Shown here piece after piece: positions 43,001 to 50,480 of a stretch of 64,000 bases of DNA. Origin of the DNA: Trichopria drosophilae (taxonomy: Eukaryota > Arthropoda > Insecta > Hymenoptera > Diapriidae); assembly GCA_030407085.1 (NCBI GenBank), contig CM059584.1, positions 9,052,001 to 9,116,000 of the forward strand, given 5' to 3'. The translations under genes and the position numbers were made by a program. The notes beneath the pieces are model-generated. The model saw only the letters and a program-made list of their open reading frames with translations, was not told the DNA's origin and did not search any database. Numbering within the stretch: the stretch's first letter is position 1; each line of letters starts with the position of its first letter.

Positions 43001-46000
43001 CCACAATAAAAATTTATTTGAAAAATTTTCGGACGTTGTAACTCGAAAACGATTAGTAAATCTAAAAATATTACAAACGAAAAGTTCTTGGAATTCATTG
43101 TCAAATATAATGGAATTTTTTCAGATTTATGTGTTGGTATTTTGAGAAAATTTGTACCAAAATTTTTTTTTTTTAATTAAAAAAATATTCTAGTATATTT
43201 AATGAAAAAATTGTAGATTTTCGTGATAAATAATAACACAATACCACAACCAACTTTTTTTGTTTAACAACTTGTATCAGAGGAAGTAGATCTTATCGAT
43301 TTTTGGCAGCTAAAAATAAATCAATTCTCCAATTTGACCCATCACGTCAGGATTTTAAGATACCTGATCCGAAAAATATTCAAAAATATTCTTTGGGCAA
43401 TTTGAGGTTAGAATATGTGAAATATTTGATATCAGGAGTAAAATTAGGCAACAAATTCGTTTTCAGTACAAAAACGACTTTTTTGGTTTTTTAGTCATGC
43501 GTAATCATTGTCAAACATGGATGGAAGGTACCAAATGTAAGAATAATCTAAAAGTTATGTTCATTTCTTGTCTTTACTAGAAATTTAGATATTCCGTTTT
43601 TTCATTAAATTTTATTCATTTTTTAAACTTGGAATATTTTGTAAGAAGCTAAACCTTATAAGTTGGGCAGAATCATAAACAGGGTGAATAGCCCCTGAAA
43701 GTGGGCAACCCACCGATCTCAGAAGAAAATGTTCCTCTTGACATCTATACTGACTGTGCAAATCAGGGTTAATAAACTTATTATTTTTTGTGGATTCGTT
43801 ATATATGATACACTGCAATAAATGAATAACGTAGATATAATAATAATATCTGTTGTGTTCTGTCCAAAATACTTTTCTGTCATACATATTTTCATCTACA
43901 AAGTGTCTGTATTCTGGTCAGTTTAATGTTTGATAAACATTTTCCAATAACATCTTCTCAAAATGTTCTTTCTCCTTTTAAGTCACCGAGTTTGAACATC
44001 GAGGTTTTCTCATTATCATATTCTATTTCGTTACATAATATTAAACAAATAAGGTAAAAAAAATGTACCATCACTTTTTAACATTCGTTTTTCAATATAT
44101 CGAAAATTAAAATTATCTGAGACATATTCAATGTCCTTATTCAAAATCCACAAGATCTAATAAAAAATAAGCCAATAGCGAGAATCACAACAGATTATAA
44201 TATTTCTGTTTTTAAATCATAATCGATAGTACAGTATGAAACACGATGATAACAAAGATACGCTTGGTACACATGGACGTCTAATTGAAGATAATAATCA
44301 AATTTACTTTATATTAGGAACGATTATCTTCCGTATCTTAAAATCATCGTCAGGCTCAAGCAATGGTTTTCAAAGTATTAAAAACAAACGTCACAAAGAT
44401 GCGAGGCGATCAAATAATTTGATTTAGTATCATTGGCAAAATAATCGCTAAAATATTCTGATTTACGTAGCGATTAATTCGTGACGAGTGTCTGCAAAAT
44501 GCGTAATAAATAATATTCGAATTTCGCATTGTCGCGCACGTATGAAACTACTTTATCTGAATATATTAATCAGATGAAAGTATACCATCAATGGAAGAAA
44601 TTAATTGTAAATTAATTATTGGGGTTTATAAGGTCGCTAATTATGAATTTGTCAAATATCTTAAATTCAAGAAAGCGGTACGAATATGATAAATAAATTG
44701 GAAGAATTTACTTTATTTGTGGAATCTAGAAAATGGACGATAGATGAGCATGTTTATTACAAATTTAAAGTCGAAACAAAAATTAGCATATTTCTATTTT
44801 GGTGTCTAAAATTATAGCACATATTTTTAAGCAAAATTAATAAATAATAAAGCAAATTTGCACATTTTGGCCCGTCATATTGGATCTGCCATTTTTAATT
44901 TCGAAAATCTAACAATGGTTTCGATATCCCCGAGTAACAAATTTTATTTAATCCATCAAATTTTTGTATCTTAGACTGCAATATTCGCCATTTTGAATTT
45001 TGAAAGACTCATAACACAATGTTAAAGCTCAAGGAGTGACCCGAACATGTCAAAAATAAAATTTGCGCCGTAAATGTTCATTTCTTAGGAATATTTTTCA
45101 GAATTTCTTTATAGAAATAAGTTTGATTTCGAAAGGTTACTGAATGAAGCAATAAAGTTACGATTTGGTACTTATAAATAGAAACAATCAAACTTCAAAG
45201 TTTCATATGTGGCGTCGATCTCAACAACTTGACATGGAAAAACTAAACTTCAAAATTTTCGGTGAAACTTTTAGGTTTGAGTTTCCTTATTTCCTTATTT
45301 CCTTATTCCTTATAATTATATTACTTACCTTGTGACGAAGAATGTCTTTCTGAAAAGGAATTTTGGGACAAGGTCTCAAGAATGAATGATTATGAAACAA
45401 AATTTCACACGTTTTTTTTTGACACCCTTAAATACATATTAATACATTAACATTTATAACCTATCTTAAACGCACTTCATAAATAAAAAATATTATTTCA
45501 AACAAAATTTGTGCATATAAGTTTTCCGAAACAGAGTTCCTTTTCATTAGAATCACCCATATACAGAACACTTGGATGCAATTTTTTATATACAGTGGAT
45601 GTTGGAAAATGACATACAATAGTTTTAGTTGATGGAGAATAATAATTTTCGTATGGAAAAAAATTAAACTACGATACTTTTCAAGATTAATGCAGAAAAC
45701 TATGCTATATTTTTTTGTTGGACGAAATAAAAAAATGTGCTTTTTTAGAAAGGGCCACGAAAATTTATCTGTATTATCTCCTGATATTATACTTTTAAAG
45801 CATGTTATTTACGAGTGTGTGCCAATTTTTTGAAATAAAATATAACATCAAGAATAGAGAAAACTAAATTTTCATAAAAATAAATTTTTTTTATATCCCA
45901 TTTTTGTTTTAAAATATTGCTATTTCCATCTCTTAAAACAACAAGAACAACTTTGCACTTGGAGGGGGGGGGGGATAAACAAAAAAATGCTTGTTATAGA

Positions 46001-47522
46001 TTAAATATTAAAAGTATAACGGAATTAGAAATATAGATATAGAAAAATGTTTATTAGCTAGATAACAAGCATTTTTTACGCTTTTACTTGATGTAGGTAT
46101 CAGTAAAGTGTTCCAAAAACATTACGTGCGATGCAGCACAGTGTTCAATGAAAATAATCACTATTTATCTTGAAAATGTCACGTAACTCGTCATCCTGAC
46201 CTCATTAACTAATATTTATGAAATGAATAGAGTTTTCAAAGATTTCAAATGTACTTACATGATTTTTAATGTCCTGTTGCTAATATTGAATTATATGGTA
46301 CATAAAATTTCAAAAAACATAAAAAATATACTTGGCAGATGCATGTACAGGAGACGCTTCTTATTTTACAAATTATAAAATATTTTGAGGGTTTTTAAAC
46401 AAAAAAGTAAATAATATTCCCGAAATTATCAGCTGGAAACTGCAAAAACGTGTTTAGGTTATTACACTGCAAAGTCTTAAATGAAGACTCTAAGGCACTT
46501 AGAAGTGTCCTCTTTTAAAATATGTCTTGTTTTAGGCATCTTAAAAACGAATTATCTCAAAATTTAAGGTATTTTCTGCCTGATGAAATAAACCACATTT
46601 AACAATCAACTTCGGATCGTATTATATTTAAAACACCATATTAATATTTTCTCATGTGTTTCTTAAAAGGAGATCGAATTAAGTTATCCAAAAATCACAC
46701 AGTAAACATGCCTTTTGATCAATTTTACTTACTGATTTGAGAATAATGACAATACAGTAAGACATCAAGAAATGTCTAACCTAACATAATCTAACTTAAT
46801 CTTAGAAGTGTTCTTCTCTAAAAGGAGGGACATGCAGTGCAAAAAGTAAGGGGCTGCTAGGCGATAATGGCGTCAATGACAGGATTGGCTCTTTGGTTTC
46901 AATAAGGTTACATGAGAAAACGGCGAGTGCCAGCCCCGGGGCTTTTAAGTACAGAAACTTATAAGCAAAAATAAATTCATTTTTCTAATGGAGGATTGAA
47001 ATATTGAAATACTACCTTCAATAAAAAAAAAGGTAAACGCAGAGTATGGCAATTTGCCCTGGTCTCTCCTTCTACATACAAATAGATCAGAATCTGAAGA
47101 CGTTCTTAAAATAATTATTTACAATCGAAAAAGTATATCTGTATACGTCCGATTAAACGCGTATTATCTCACTATTTAAGCAAACAAAAAAGATATCGAA
47201 CTGAGATTTGGATATTTGATTACGTTACCTGTATCGGCCGAGATAACTATCGGCAAGAATGGCACCTGCGACGGGCACCAAATAACAAAGCATTATGAAA
47301 ACGTGATACACGACAGTCGCTTCGTTTTCTTGAAAGAGTAAAACGTTCCTCAAAAACAGGGATAAGATTGCTAAAAATGTAAATCAATGTGGAAGGAATC
47401 TTCAAATACAACAGTTGAATAGTCAATAACAATATCTTACTTCGTAGTCCGCAAAATGAGAATCTCTCGCAAAATTCCGTGGCGATAATTAGGAATATCG
47501 ATCGAGGGTATTTCAACGAATC
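12787..47522 (-). CDS. Proton-coupled oligopeptide transporter (SLC15/PTR2 family), 14 exons, first exon not found
   Basis: Family role: a plasma-membrane symporter of the major facilitator superfamily that takes up di- and tripeptides together with protons. Seen: fourteen exons whose reading phases all agree add up to 2,169 nt, or 722 residues plus TAA. In order (residue 1 is the first codon of the 47.5-kb exon) they carry TEFCERFSFCG (15-25, TM1 ExxERF motif), the TM2 histidine at 50, GGIKPCVAAFGGDQF (119-133), FWSLFDQQGSRW (270-281), a variable loop (about 361-565) matching the animal PEPT extracellular domain between TM9 and TM10, the glutamate of VAELMF at 594, GLEFSFTQAP (601-610), and a C-terminal helix with a charged tail. 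Animal members have about 700-750 residues, so only a short N terminus is missing. Every intron is GT-AG. Four introns are short (70-223 bp) and several exceed 3 kb. Odd: the usual tyrosine pair after ERF is Phe-Cys. The family call is very sure; orthology to Drosophila yin/opt1 is inferred. Confidence 0.95.
13960..14620. repeat. Dispersed repeat with (CGTC)n-like tract
   Basis: Its left end recurs inverted at 9,378-9,535. Its right end (GGGGTCGAAGTTTTGAAAAT, then GCTCATTTTCAAT) recurs inverted at about 54,846-54,905. A CGTC microsatellite (GTCCGTCCGTCCGTCC) lies at 14,126-14,146. No coding capacity is evident. Three partial copies in one window indicate a mobile family of unknown class. Confidence 0.65.
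14622..15064. mobile_element. 443-bp MITE, TATAGGGTGAA termini
   Basis: The left end TATAGGGTGAATATGCCAAT is answered at the right end by ATTGGCATTTTCACCCTAT. The terminal inverted repeats run about 27 bp with one or two mismatches. The interior is AT-rich and non-coding. It directly abuts the repeat to its left. Confidence 0.78.
17399..17509. mobile_element. 111-bp MITE, ATCCCTGGTAGAAA termini
   Basis: ATCCCTGGTAGAAA at the left is answered by TTTCTACCAGGGAT at the right. Inside are shorter repeats of CCAGTTTCT and AGAAACTGG. It lies in the transporter's last intron. Confidence 0.75.
17940..18047 (-). CDS. SLC15 transporter exon M (TM11-TM12)
   Basis: The exon has 108 nt (36 codons), acceptor ATTTTCACAG, donor GTACGT, phase 0. 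It encodes APNSMKTVTIAAWY, then VSVALGNLLIIIV and AHFFQKQ. APxSMKxV and ALGNLI are family hallmarks that follow directly on FSFTQ of exon L. The intron after it is 4.9 kb. Confidence 0.95.
18265..18492. repeat. Imperfect palindrome, about 230 bp
   Basis: AAGAAGTGAAAAGT near the left end is answered by ACTTTTCACTTCTT near the right. The stretch between holds further inverted pairs based on ACTAAT/ATTAGT. It is probably a MITE. Confidence 0.6.
19141..20003. mobile_element. Inverted-repeat element, about 0.86 kb
   Basis: Left arm about 19,141-19,270, right arm about 19,865-20,003. AAAAATTTTTGTTTTATGTG is answered by an inverted AAAACAAAAATTTTGTT and CAGCACAG, and both arms share an inverted pair around CATAACCTCAAAAA. 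A related single arm is at 47,800-47,960, and the element at 49.5-50.5 kb has similar termini. Both 60-70 codon frames here are chance. Confidence 0.65.
20339..20467 (-). CDS. SLC15 transporter exon L (TM10-TM11)
   Basis: The exon has 129 nt (43 codons), acceptor TACTTTCTAG, donor GTTATG, phase 0. It encodes FSKVFELAPANKIH, WLVPQYILISVAELMF and AISGLEFSFTQ. The glutamate in VAELMF aligns with the TM10 glutamate of human PEPT1 that contacts the peptide N terminus side. GLEFSxTQ is highly conserved and ends at the exon edge. Confidence 0.95.
20468..21418 (-). other. Transporter intron K-L
   Basis: A 0.95-kb AT-rich intron. GTCATTTTGGATCCGCCATT near 20,843 is a fragment of the family rich in TGGCGGAT. 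Nothing else is recognised. Confidence 0.8.
21419..21536 (-). CDS. SLC15 transporter exon K (end of extracellular domain)
   Basis: The exon has 118 nt, acceptor GATTTTATTTTCAG, phase 2 in, phase 0 out. It encodes LSYSVKNTAS, GYDASIDLELGAIYLL and HEEEIV. DLELGxIY is typical of the last part of this loop in the family. The donor is chosen as GTAGGT. GTTGTA one codon earlier is also in phase and would remove one valine, so the 3' edge may move by 3 nt. Confidence 0.87.
21715..21985. repeat. Degenerate TAATATTAC-rich repeat
   Basis: Short words such as TAATATTACAC, TAATATATTACAC and AACATTAC recur irregularly over about 270 bp. Copies on both strands make the stretch partly self-complementary. 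Confidence 0.6.
22026..22290. mobile_element. pogo/Tigger-like MITE, CAGTAGAATCCCGG termini
   Basis: Left end CAGTAGAATCCCGGTAAATT and right end CCGGGAGTCTACTG are inverted copies. Termini beginning CAGT and flanked by TA are typical of the pogo branch of Tc1/mariner. The interior is GC-rich compared with its surroundings. The same family is at 48.40-48.66 and 63.28 kb. Confidence 0.75.
23914..24054 (-). CDS. SLC15 transporter exon J (middle of extracellular domain)
   Basis: The exon has 141 nt, acceptor CGTTTTTAG, donor GTATAT, phase 2 in and phase 2 out. It completes the split Arg and encodes LVFIRDAESMNNV, ILQSKSESKV, and ETAYVEVDAG. No other nearby frame fits both phases. Sequence similarity is weak because the loop diverges fast; splice sites and phase carry the call. 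It lies between introns of 6.5 and 2.4 kb. Confidence 0.82.
27200..28165 (+). pseudogene. Decayed non-LTR retrotransposon: ORF1 end and endonuclease fragment
   Basis: A 111-codon frame at 27,355-27,690 has the pattern of the C-terminal part of the ORF1-like nucleic-acid binding protein of insect non-LTR elements: IRPLVKLSSKEDVLQVIRNC, LPSDYIY, then KKEADAYN. About 70 bp on, another frame encodes IYMSPGSHPNMYVNYIREVD and ends EIYLFGNYN, a worn form of the FGDFN motif of the apurinic endonuclease domain. Further worn pieces continue to about 28,165. Multiple frameshifts and stops mean it is dead. No reverse transcriptase follows, so it is truncated. The jockey/CR1-like group is inferred. Confidence 0.7.
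28510..29262. mobile_element. Inverted-repeat element, about 0.75 kb
   Basis: Arms at about 28,518-28,650 and 29,120-29,250 are inverted copies: GTCCTTTCCGACGTAATT and GCGTAGAATC on the left are answered by GATTCTACGCAT, then AATTACGTCGGAAATGAC on the right. ACTCGAAAAACGCG is answered by CGCGTTTTTCGAGT. It is non-coding. Confidence 0.72.
29522..29830. mobile_element. 309-bp MITE, CAGTGGCCCTCCCC termini, TA target duplication
   Basis: Left end CAGTGGCCCTCCCCTTATTT and right end AAATAAGGGGAGGGCCACTG (allowing small differences) are near-perfect inverted copies. Both are flanked by TA, as expected for Tc1/mariner or pogo insertions. The interior is richer in GC than the intron. Confidence 0.85.
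30558..30913 (-). CDS. SLC15 transporter exon I (first part of extracellular domain)
   Basis: The exon has 356 nt, acceptor ATGATTGCAG, donor GTTAAT, phase 0 in and phase 2 out. It encodes ETYPVLPARGEAAL, then NIINTLNCDVGLIV and about 90 further residues of the loop that separates TM9 and TM10 in animal PEPT proteins. The family varies strongly here, so the assignment rests on the first 25 residues, the continuous frame and the phase match to exon J. It is more GC-rich than the intron around it. A 101-codon plus-strand frame here is antisense. Confidence 0.9.
30914..33233 (-). other. Transporter intron H-I
   Basis: A 2.3-kb intron containing the GC-rich block at 31.03-31.52 kb. GGCCATATTGGTTCCGCCAT near 32,103 is another member of the TGGCGGAT family. 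A pair of AAGTGAGGTTAGAAACCTCA-like segments lies near 32,322 and (inverted) near 32,762-32,800. Confidence 0.75.
31025..31525. repeat. GC-rich inserted block of unknown class
   Basis: About 500 bp is clearly richer in GC and CG dinucleotides than the AT-rich intron around it. A minus-strand frame (31,291-31,530, 79 codons) and a plus-strand frame (31,024-31,230, 68 codons) cross it; neither matches a domain I recognise. An inverted pair, CTTCCGTTC and GAACGGAAAG, lies near 31,215-31,240. Sharp composition edges suggest an inserted mobile sequence. Confidence 0.45.
33234..33404 (-). CDS. SLC15 transporter exon H (TM8-TM9)
   Basis: The exon has 171 nt (57 codons), acceptor ACCAAAACAG, donor GTAATT, phase 0. 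It encodes VINPAIVLLLIPLFD, then IYPWLARM and QRMIVGGLFAGMAF, then SSGVLQLKLE. This is TM8, the loop and TM9 up to the large extracellular domain. A 102-codon plus-strand frame across this exon and the next intron is an antisense shadow. Confidence 0.95.
33628..33705 (-). CDS. SLC15 transporter exon G (GSRWTFQA segment)
   Basis: The exon has 78 nt (26 codons), acceptor AAAACCAG, donor GTTAAT, phase 0. It encodes GSRWTFQASRMNG, then FGFQILPDQMQ. It continues DQQ of exon F to rebuild the DQQGSRWTFQA block. The intron after it is 223 bp. The GTTAAT donor has T at +3; reading through it gives in-frame stops, so splicing is required. Confidence 0.94.
33706..35131 (-). other. Transporter intron F-G
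   Basis: A 1.4-kb intron, over half of it the TTAA-flanked MITE at 33.95-34.71 kb. Flanking it, GTTTGGTTAAAACGG-like and GGTTTCAACC-like words recur, suggesting the MITE inserted into an older repeat. Confidence 0.8.
33954..34705. mobile_element. 752-bp piggyBac-like MITE with TTAA ends
   Basis: Both ends sit on TTAA. TTAACCTTTTAGTTGCGGGG at the left is answered by CCCCTGTAACTAAAAGGTTAA-like sequence at the right. TTAA target sites with short CC-starting inverted repeats are typical of piggyBac-derived elements. The interior repeatedly carries TTGACCTTGAAA or its reverse complement around 34,170-34,590. No transposase is present. Confidence 0.7.
35132..35305 (-). CDS. SLC15 transporter exon F (cytosolic loop and TM7)
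   Basis: The exon has 174 nt (58 codons), acceptor ATACATGTAG, donor GTATGC, phase 0 in and out. It starts LAVKRKIAVRNTEKK, continues HWLDYARDECSEKFVND, and enters TM7 as LYLPLPFFWSLFDQQ. FW-LFDQQ is conserved in the family and ends exactly at the exon edge. A TTG in the first codon is internal sequence, not a start. Confidence 0.95.
35376..35446 (-). CDS. SLC15 transporter exon E (cytosolic loop after TM6)
   Basis: The exon has 71 nt, acceptor ATTTTTTCTAG, donor GTAAGT, phase 1 in and phase 0 out. It encodes GTPFYRIKRPKENI, then FIKCIA, matching the basic loop after TM6 in the family. A CAG directly after the acceptor is a possible alternative splice site, but using it would break the frame. 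Flanking introns are 115 and 70 bp. Confidence 0.92.
35562..35836 (-). CDS. SLC15 transporter exon D (TM4-TM6, PTR2 signature)
   Basis: The exon has 275 nt, acceptor TTTTCCATAG, donor GTAAAT, phase 2 in and phase 1 out. It encodes YVGLFLIACGTGGIKPC, then VAAFGGDQF and FFSIFYFTINFGGF (close to the second PTR2 family signature), then APILRKTFTCFG and a hydrophobic end with FGFPAMLMVFAL. It is the most diagnostic exon of the gene. The donor lies 115 bp before exon E. Confidence 0.96.
36408..37165. repeat. Repeat cluster based on GGGAGCAAAATAG
   Basis: ATTTTGCTCCCTAATTACAA at 36,411 is answered by the inverted TTGTGAAACTAGGGAGCAAA at 36,925. Further copies (CTATTTTGCTTCC, GGAGCAAAATAC) follow to 37,160. 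The GC-rich segment at 36,955-36,995 contains GACCGAGCGAAGCGAG. Related pieces lie at 10,679-10,765 and 39,285-39,335. Probably one mobile family. Confidence 0.6.
37776..38578. mobile_element. Inverted-repeat element, about 0.8 kb
   Basis: The left end TTGTCGGTCACAAAATTC is answered by GAATTTGGTGCCGGCAA at the right. Inside, GAAGAAAATAGTTGTAGTAT is answered by ATACTACAACTATTTTCTTC-like sequence, and the arms continue for about 150 bp. The interior is AT-rich and non-coding. Confidence 0.75.
39859..39945 (-). CDS. SLC15 transporter exon C (TM3)
   Basis: The exon has 87 nt, acceptor GATTTTTTCAG, donor GTAAGT, phase 2 in and phase 2 out. The first base completes Arg75, followed by TILYFSLVYTIGIILM, the expected start of TM3, and ending in IISISP before the split Lys codon. 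It sits alone between introns of 7.3 and 4.0 kb. Confidence 0.94.
40261..40320 (-). pseudogene. tRNA-like remnant, possibly tRNA-derived SINE
   Basis: Read on the minus strand it has TAGGTTAGATGGTAGAGCA, resembling a tRNA D-arm and A box, and 20 bp later GGTCCCTGGTTCAACATT, resembling a B box and T-arm. The stems do not pair well and the anticodon arm is poor, so it is not a working tRNA. Confidence 0.45.
41225..41870. repeat. Diverged direct repeats
   Basis: Two to three diverged copies share TCTGAAAGTTTT or TCTGAAAGGTTT, then CTAAATCTGGCTGCAGAAT or CCAAATCTGGTCGCAGAAT, then GATATCCTAACCTAAAAGTG or its near copy, then AAAAAAC. They begin near 41,278, 41,600 (partial) and 41,770, same orientation. 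A similar block at 43,280-43,495 shares the TTTTAAGATACCTGATCCGA-type segment. Confidence 0.55.
47229..47370 (-). CDS. SLC15 transporter exon B (end of TM1 to TM2)
   Basis: The exon has 142 nt, acceptor ACATTTTTAG, donor GTAACG, phase 1 in and phase 2 out. It follows exon A after a 70-bp intron. It encodes TILSLFLRNVLLF, then ATVVYHVFIMLCYLVP and ADSYLGRY. The histidine in YHVF (residue 50) aligns with the TM2 histidine important for proton coupling in animal PEPT proteins. The joined arginine codon is completed in exon C, 7.3 kb away. Confidence 0.95.
47441..47522 (-). CDS. SLC15 transporter exon A (TM1, ExxERF motif)
   Basis: The exon has 82 nt, acceptor GATTACGTAG and donor GTAAGA, phase 0 in and phase 1 out. 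It encodes DSLKYPRS, then TM1 with EFCERFSFCGLR. The in-frame codon just before the exon is the TAG of the acceptor, so the exon cannot extend further. No ATG lies in frame, so an upstream exon must supply the start. Most family members have ERFSYYG; here it is ERFSFCG. Confidence 0.95.
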
Positions 47523-49505
47523 CTACGTAATCAGATAAAACATTAGATAAATTATGTACAGTTGGGAAATATTTAGAGCATTTTATACGTTTAATCATAT
47601 TTAAAAGGATATTGTCTTTATTTGAAAAAGTAATGTTTTCTATCAACTAAATAAATATCGTCGATACGCAGATAGTAGAATTAACAATCAGAAAAGATGT
47701 CGTTAACTGTTTGTTACTTTTGAAATTTACAATATTGAAATTTATATCATACCATAACTATTATTAATATCACACAAGTTTTTGTTCGTTTAATTACACA
47801 AGCCCACGTACAAAAAGTGTGTTGTGCTGGGTATGGAACCCAAATATTCCGATGTATTTTGGCCCCCTGAATACGAATCTGGAATTAACAAATAGATATA
47901 TGGGGGCAAATTACAGAGATAACCTCAAAAAAAGACGTTAAAAATCACGTTTTTTAAGTGTTAAAGACTTATAAAGCGTATGATAAATAGCAAGTTGAGA
48001 ACATGTATATTATTGTGCTGAATATGGTTTTGATGACAAACGTGGTGATTCGTGAGGAATTAAGCTTTTGCAACGAAACAACTTATTAAAAAGTTAAAAA
48101 AAGATGCTGAAGGTGAATTCTACTATATTCTTCATAGTAGTGTCGACATAGAGACCACTGCAATCTCATGGAGCAAGGTACATGTATGTTTCTTGTGTAG
48201 CTAAAAATAAATATTACATCTAAATTTTAATAATCCACGCGGCTTCCTCCAGATCATTAATTTTCCTCATAAAAACATTGTCCTGAAATAATTTGTGCAT
48301 TTGTGGCTCATAAAAAATACTCTTTTAATTTGCCCTAAAAAATAACTGAAGAATTTATTGAAGAGGGGAAGAAGAATTTGAGTAGTTTATAAAATCTACA
48401 GTAGAACCCCGCTGGATTGGCACTTCTCGGGATCCCTTTACCCCCACTACGCCGCTCGCCGCGTAAGGGCCGTGTCTAGTTAGACATACGCAACGGTTTG
48501 GAGTTACAATAGGAACCAGAGAGATTGTCTGTAATTGGTCATGAACGTCACGTGATTCCGGCGTAGAGGTGGAAGCGATGCTTCCCCTATTGCCGACAGT
48601 CCAGCGGGGTTTGCGGGGAAGACTCGGATCCGACCGTGACAATATATCCAACGGGGTTCTACTGTACATAGTGGTTAAAATTAAATGGTTTACAATTACT
48701 CAAAGATTTGTCTAAAACTCCTACCTAATAACTATTCTACAAAATTATTTAAATTATGTATGAAACACGTGTGGGTTGGAGAGTATCGTATATCATATGC
48801 AAAATTAGCGAACAGTTTACAATCCTTAACGTATTTTGTTTCCTTTTCACGGCTGTTGTATTCATTATCCGCTGGTCTTGGAAACATTACACCTTGCTAT
48901 ATTCGATTAGATTAGGAGGCAATCATTAGTTTCTCGCGAATTAAAGTACAGATATACCGTCTGCATTTTGCAAATTTGGTGAAAATTGGCAACATTTTAT
49001 TACTTACTATCTGTCCAGTAAGTTTATTAGCCGTCAACTAAGCACTAATTAGACTGAATTAATTCATAACATTAAATGGAATTTCAAGTGTGAATTGCCC
49101 ATGCGGGGGCAGAAATTTCTTTTCGGAGGTATACTTGAAATGCTGTGGAAAATAACATTAAATTTAAAATACATACATGCTGACAGTAAAACGTGTTGAA
49201 TGTCGGAATTCAAATCTGAATCCAGCACTTTTTCATTAAATTTAATGTGTTTCCTTTTAACAGTGATTATAGCTGTACATGTCACCCCGTGTTTAAAGAT
49301 TCTGCCGCTTTTGACAGATATTCTGTATAAATAGCCTGCTGCAGCTTTAGTATCCAAGTTAATGTCACATAACAATAATGATACTTTATTTCCATCACAA
49401 TATCTAGATTTTGTTTGCAGAAATTTGTCTGACCGCTGTTCAGACACAACTGGTTTGTTACTGGCAAATATTGTATAATACTTCGTACTGCCTCAGAACC
49501 TATTA
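47523..49505. other. Upstream region of the transporter, start exon expected but not seen
   Basis: The exon with the start codon should lie here or farther right, ending in phase 0 before a GT. I found no candidate worth calling. The region holds one arm of the 19.1-20.0 kb repeat family (47,800-47,960) and the pogo-like MITE at 48.4 kb. Confidence 0.6.
48399..48664. mobile_element. 266-bp pogo-like MITE, CAGTAGAACCCCG termini, TA target duplication
   Basis: The left end CAGTAGAACCCCGCTGGA is answered by the right end CCAACGGGGTTCTACTG. Both are flanked by TA. It is GC-rich inside. A 104-codon minus-strand frame crosses the whole element, but it includes the inverted repeats themselves and is not a gene. 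Confidence 0.87.
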
Positions 49506-50480
49506 CACAGCCCAACAAAAATTTTAGAATTTCACGTTGCCCTATAAGTAAGAGTCGATACTGGTAGGATTTTTGCTCCAGAATCCAAATATGACCGTCA
49601 AAATATCCAATTGGCTCTAGTTTTTGAGATATTGAAGGTCAAACGTGTAAAAAAATCCGATTTCAGGCATTTTGAGCAGTTATTCACAGCTCTAAAAAAT
49701 TCTGTTGTTACAATAGTAAGAGTCAATTCTGATGGGAGTTTTTCGACAGAATCCAAATATGTACGCCAAAATATTGATTTGGACCTACTTTTCGCCCAAA
49801 ATTGAAGGTCGAAAAAGTAAAAAATCGTGTTTTAGGACATTTTCACATCTATACTACAGAACTCGACGCAAAATATCAAGAAATGCAAATTGGCGGATCC
49901 AATATGTCCGACGAACTTTTAGAAATTTGAATCACTTCAAACTCATTATTATTTTGAAAACTTTACTTTGTTTTTTACCAAATTGAAGGTAAAAGGGGTA
50001 AAAAAACGTGTTTTCAGACATTCTTTTCTGTTTTTCTAGAAAACTAGTTAAGACGATAACGAGTTTGAAGTGGTTCGAATTTTAATGGGTTTGTCGGACA
50101 TGTTGGATCCACCATTTTGTGTTTTTTTTTTATTTGCGTCGCGTTCTATAGTATAGACGTAAAGAATATCCTAAAGCAAGCTTTTTTAAAATTTTGACCT
50201 GGAATTTGGACAAGAAATAAATCCAATTCAATATTTCCGAATACATATTTCGATTCTGTGAGAAAAATTATATGAAAATTGACTTTTACTAGTGGAGCAA
50301 CATCATTTTTTGGTATCTGTGAACAGATACTGAAAAATGCCGAAAATCCCATTTTTAACCCCTTTGACCTTCAATATCTCAAAAACTGGAGCCAATTTGA
50401 TATTTTGGCGGTCATATTTGGATTCTGGAACAAAACTCCTATCAGAATCGACTCTTACTTGTAAATTTTGTTGGACTGTG
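49506..50480. mobile_element. 975-bp element with long terminal inverted repeats
   Basis: The left end CACAGCCCAACAAAAATTTT is answered by AAATTTTGTTGGACTGTG at the right. The arms run about 150 bp: GAATCCAAATATGACCGTC on the left and GCGGTCATATTTGGATTC on the right. Inner segments repeat the words ATTGAAGGTC and GAATCCAAATATG. Its small frames are chance. Confidence 0.8.

Larger units (their letters stand above)
39946..47228 (-). other. Transporter intron B-C, largest intron
   Basis: A 7.3-kb intron, the largest found. It includes the tRNA-like remnant at 40.3 kb, the tandem repeats at 41.2-41.9 kb, a run of G at 45,963-45,974, and scattered TGGCGGAT-family fragments near 44,870. I see no gene in it. 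Confidence 0.8.

Noticed and set aside
43612..43887. 91-codon minus-strand frame
   Set aside because: Lies in a transporter intron, no recognisable domain, no splice-site or family support.
48355..48669. 104-codon minus-strand frame
   Set aside because: It spans a complete MITE including both inverted termini.
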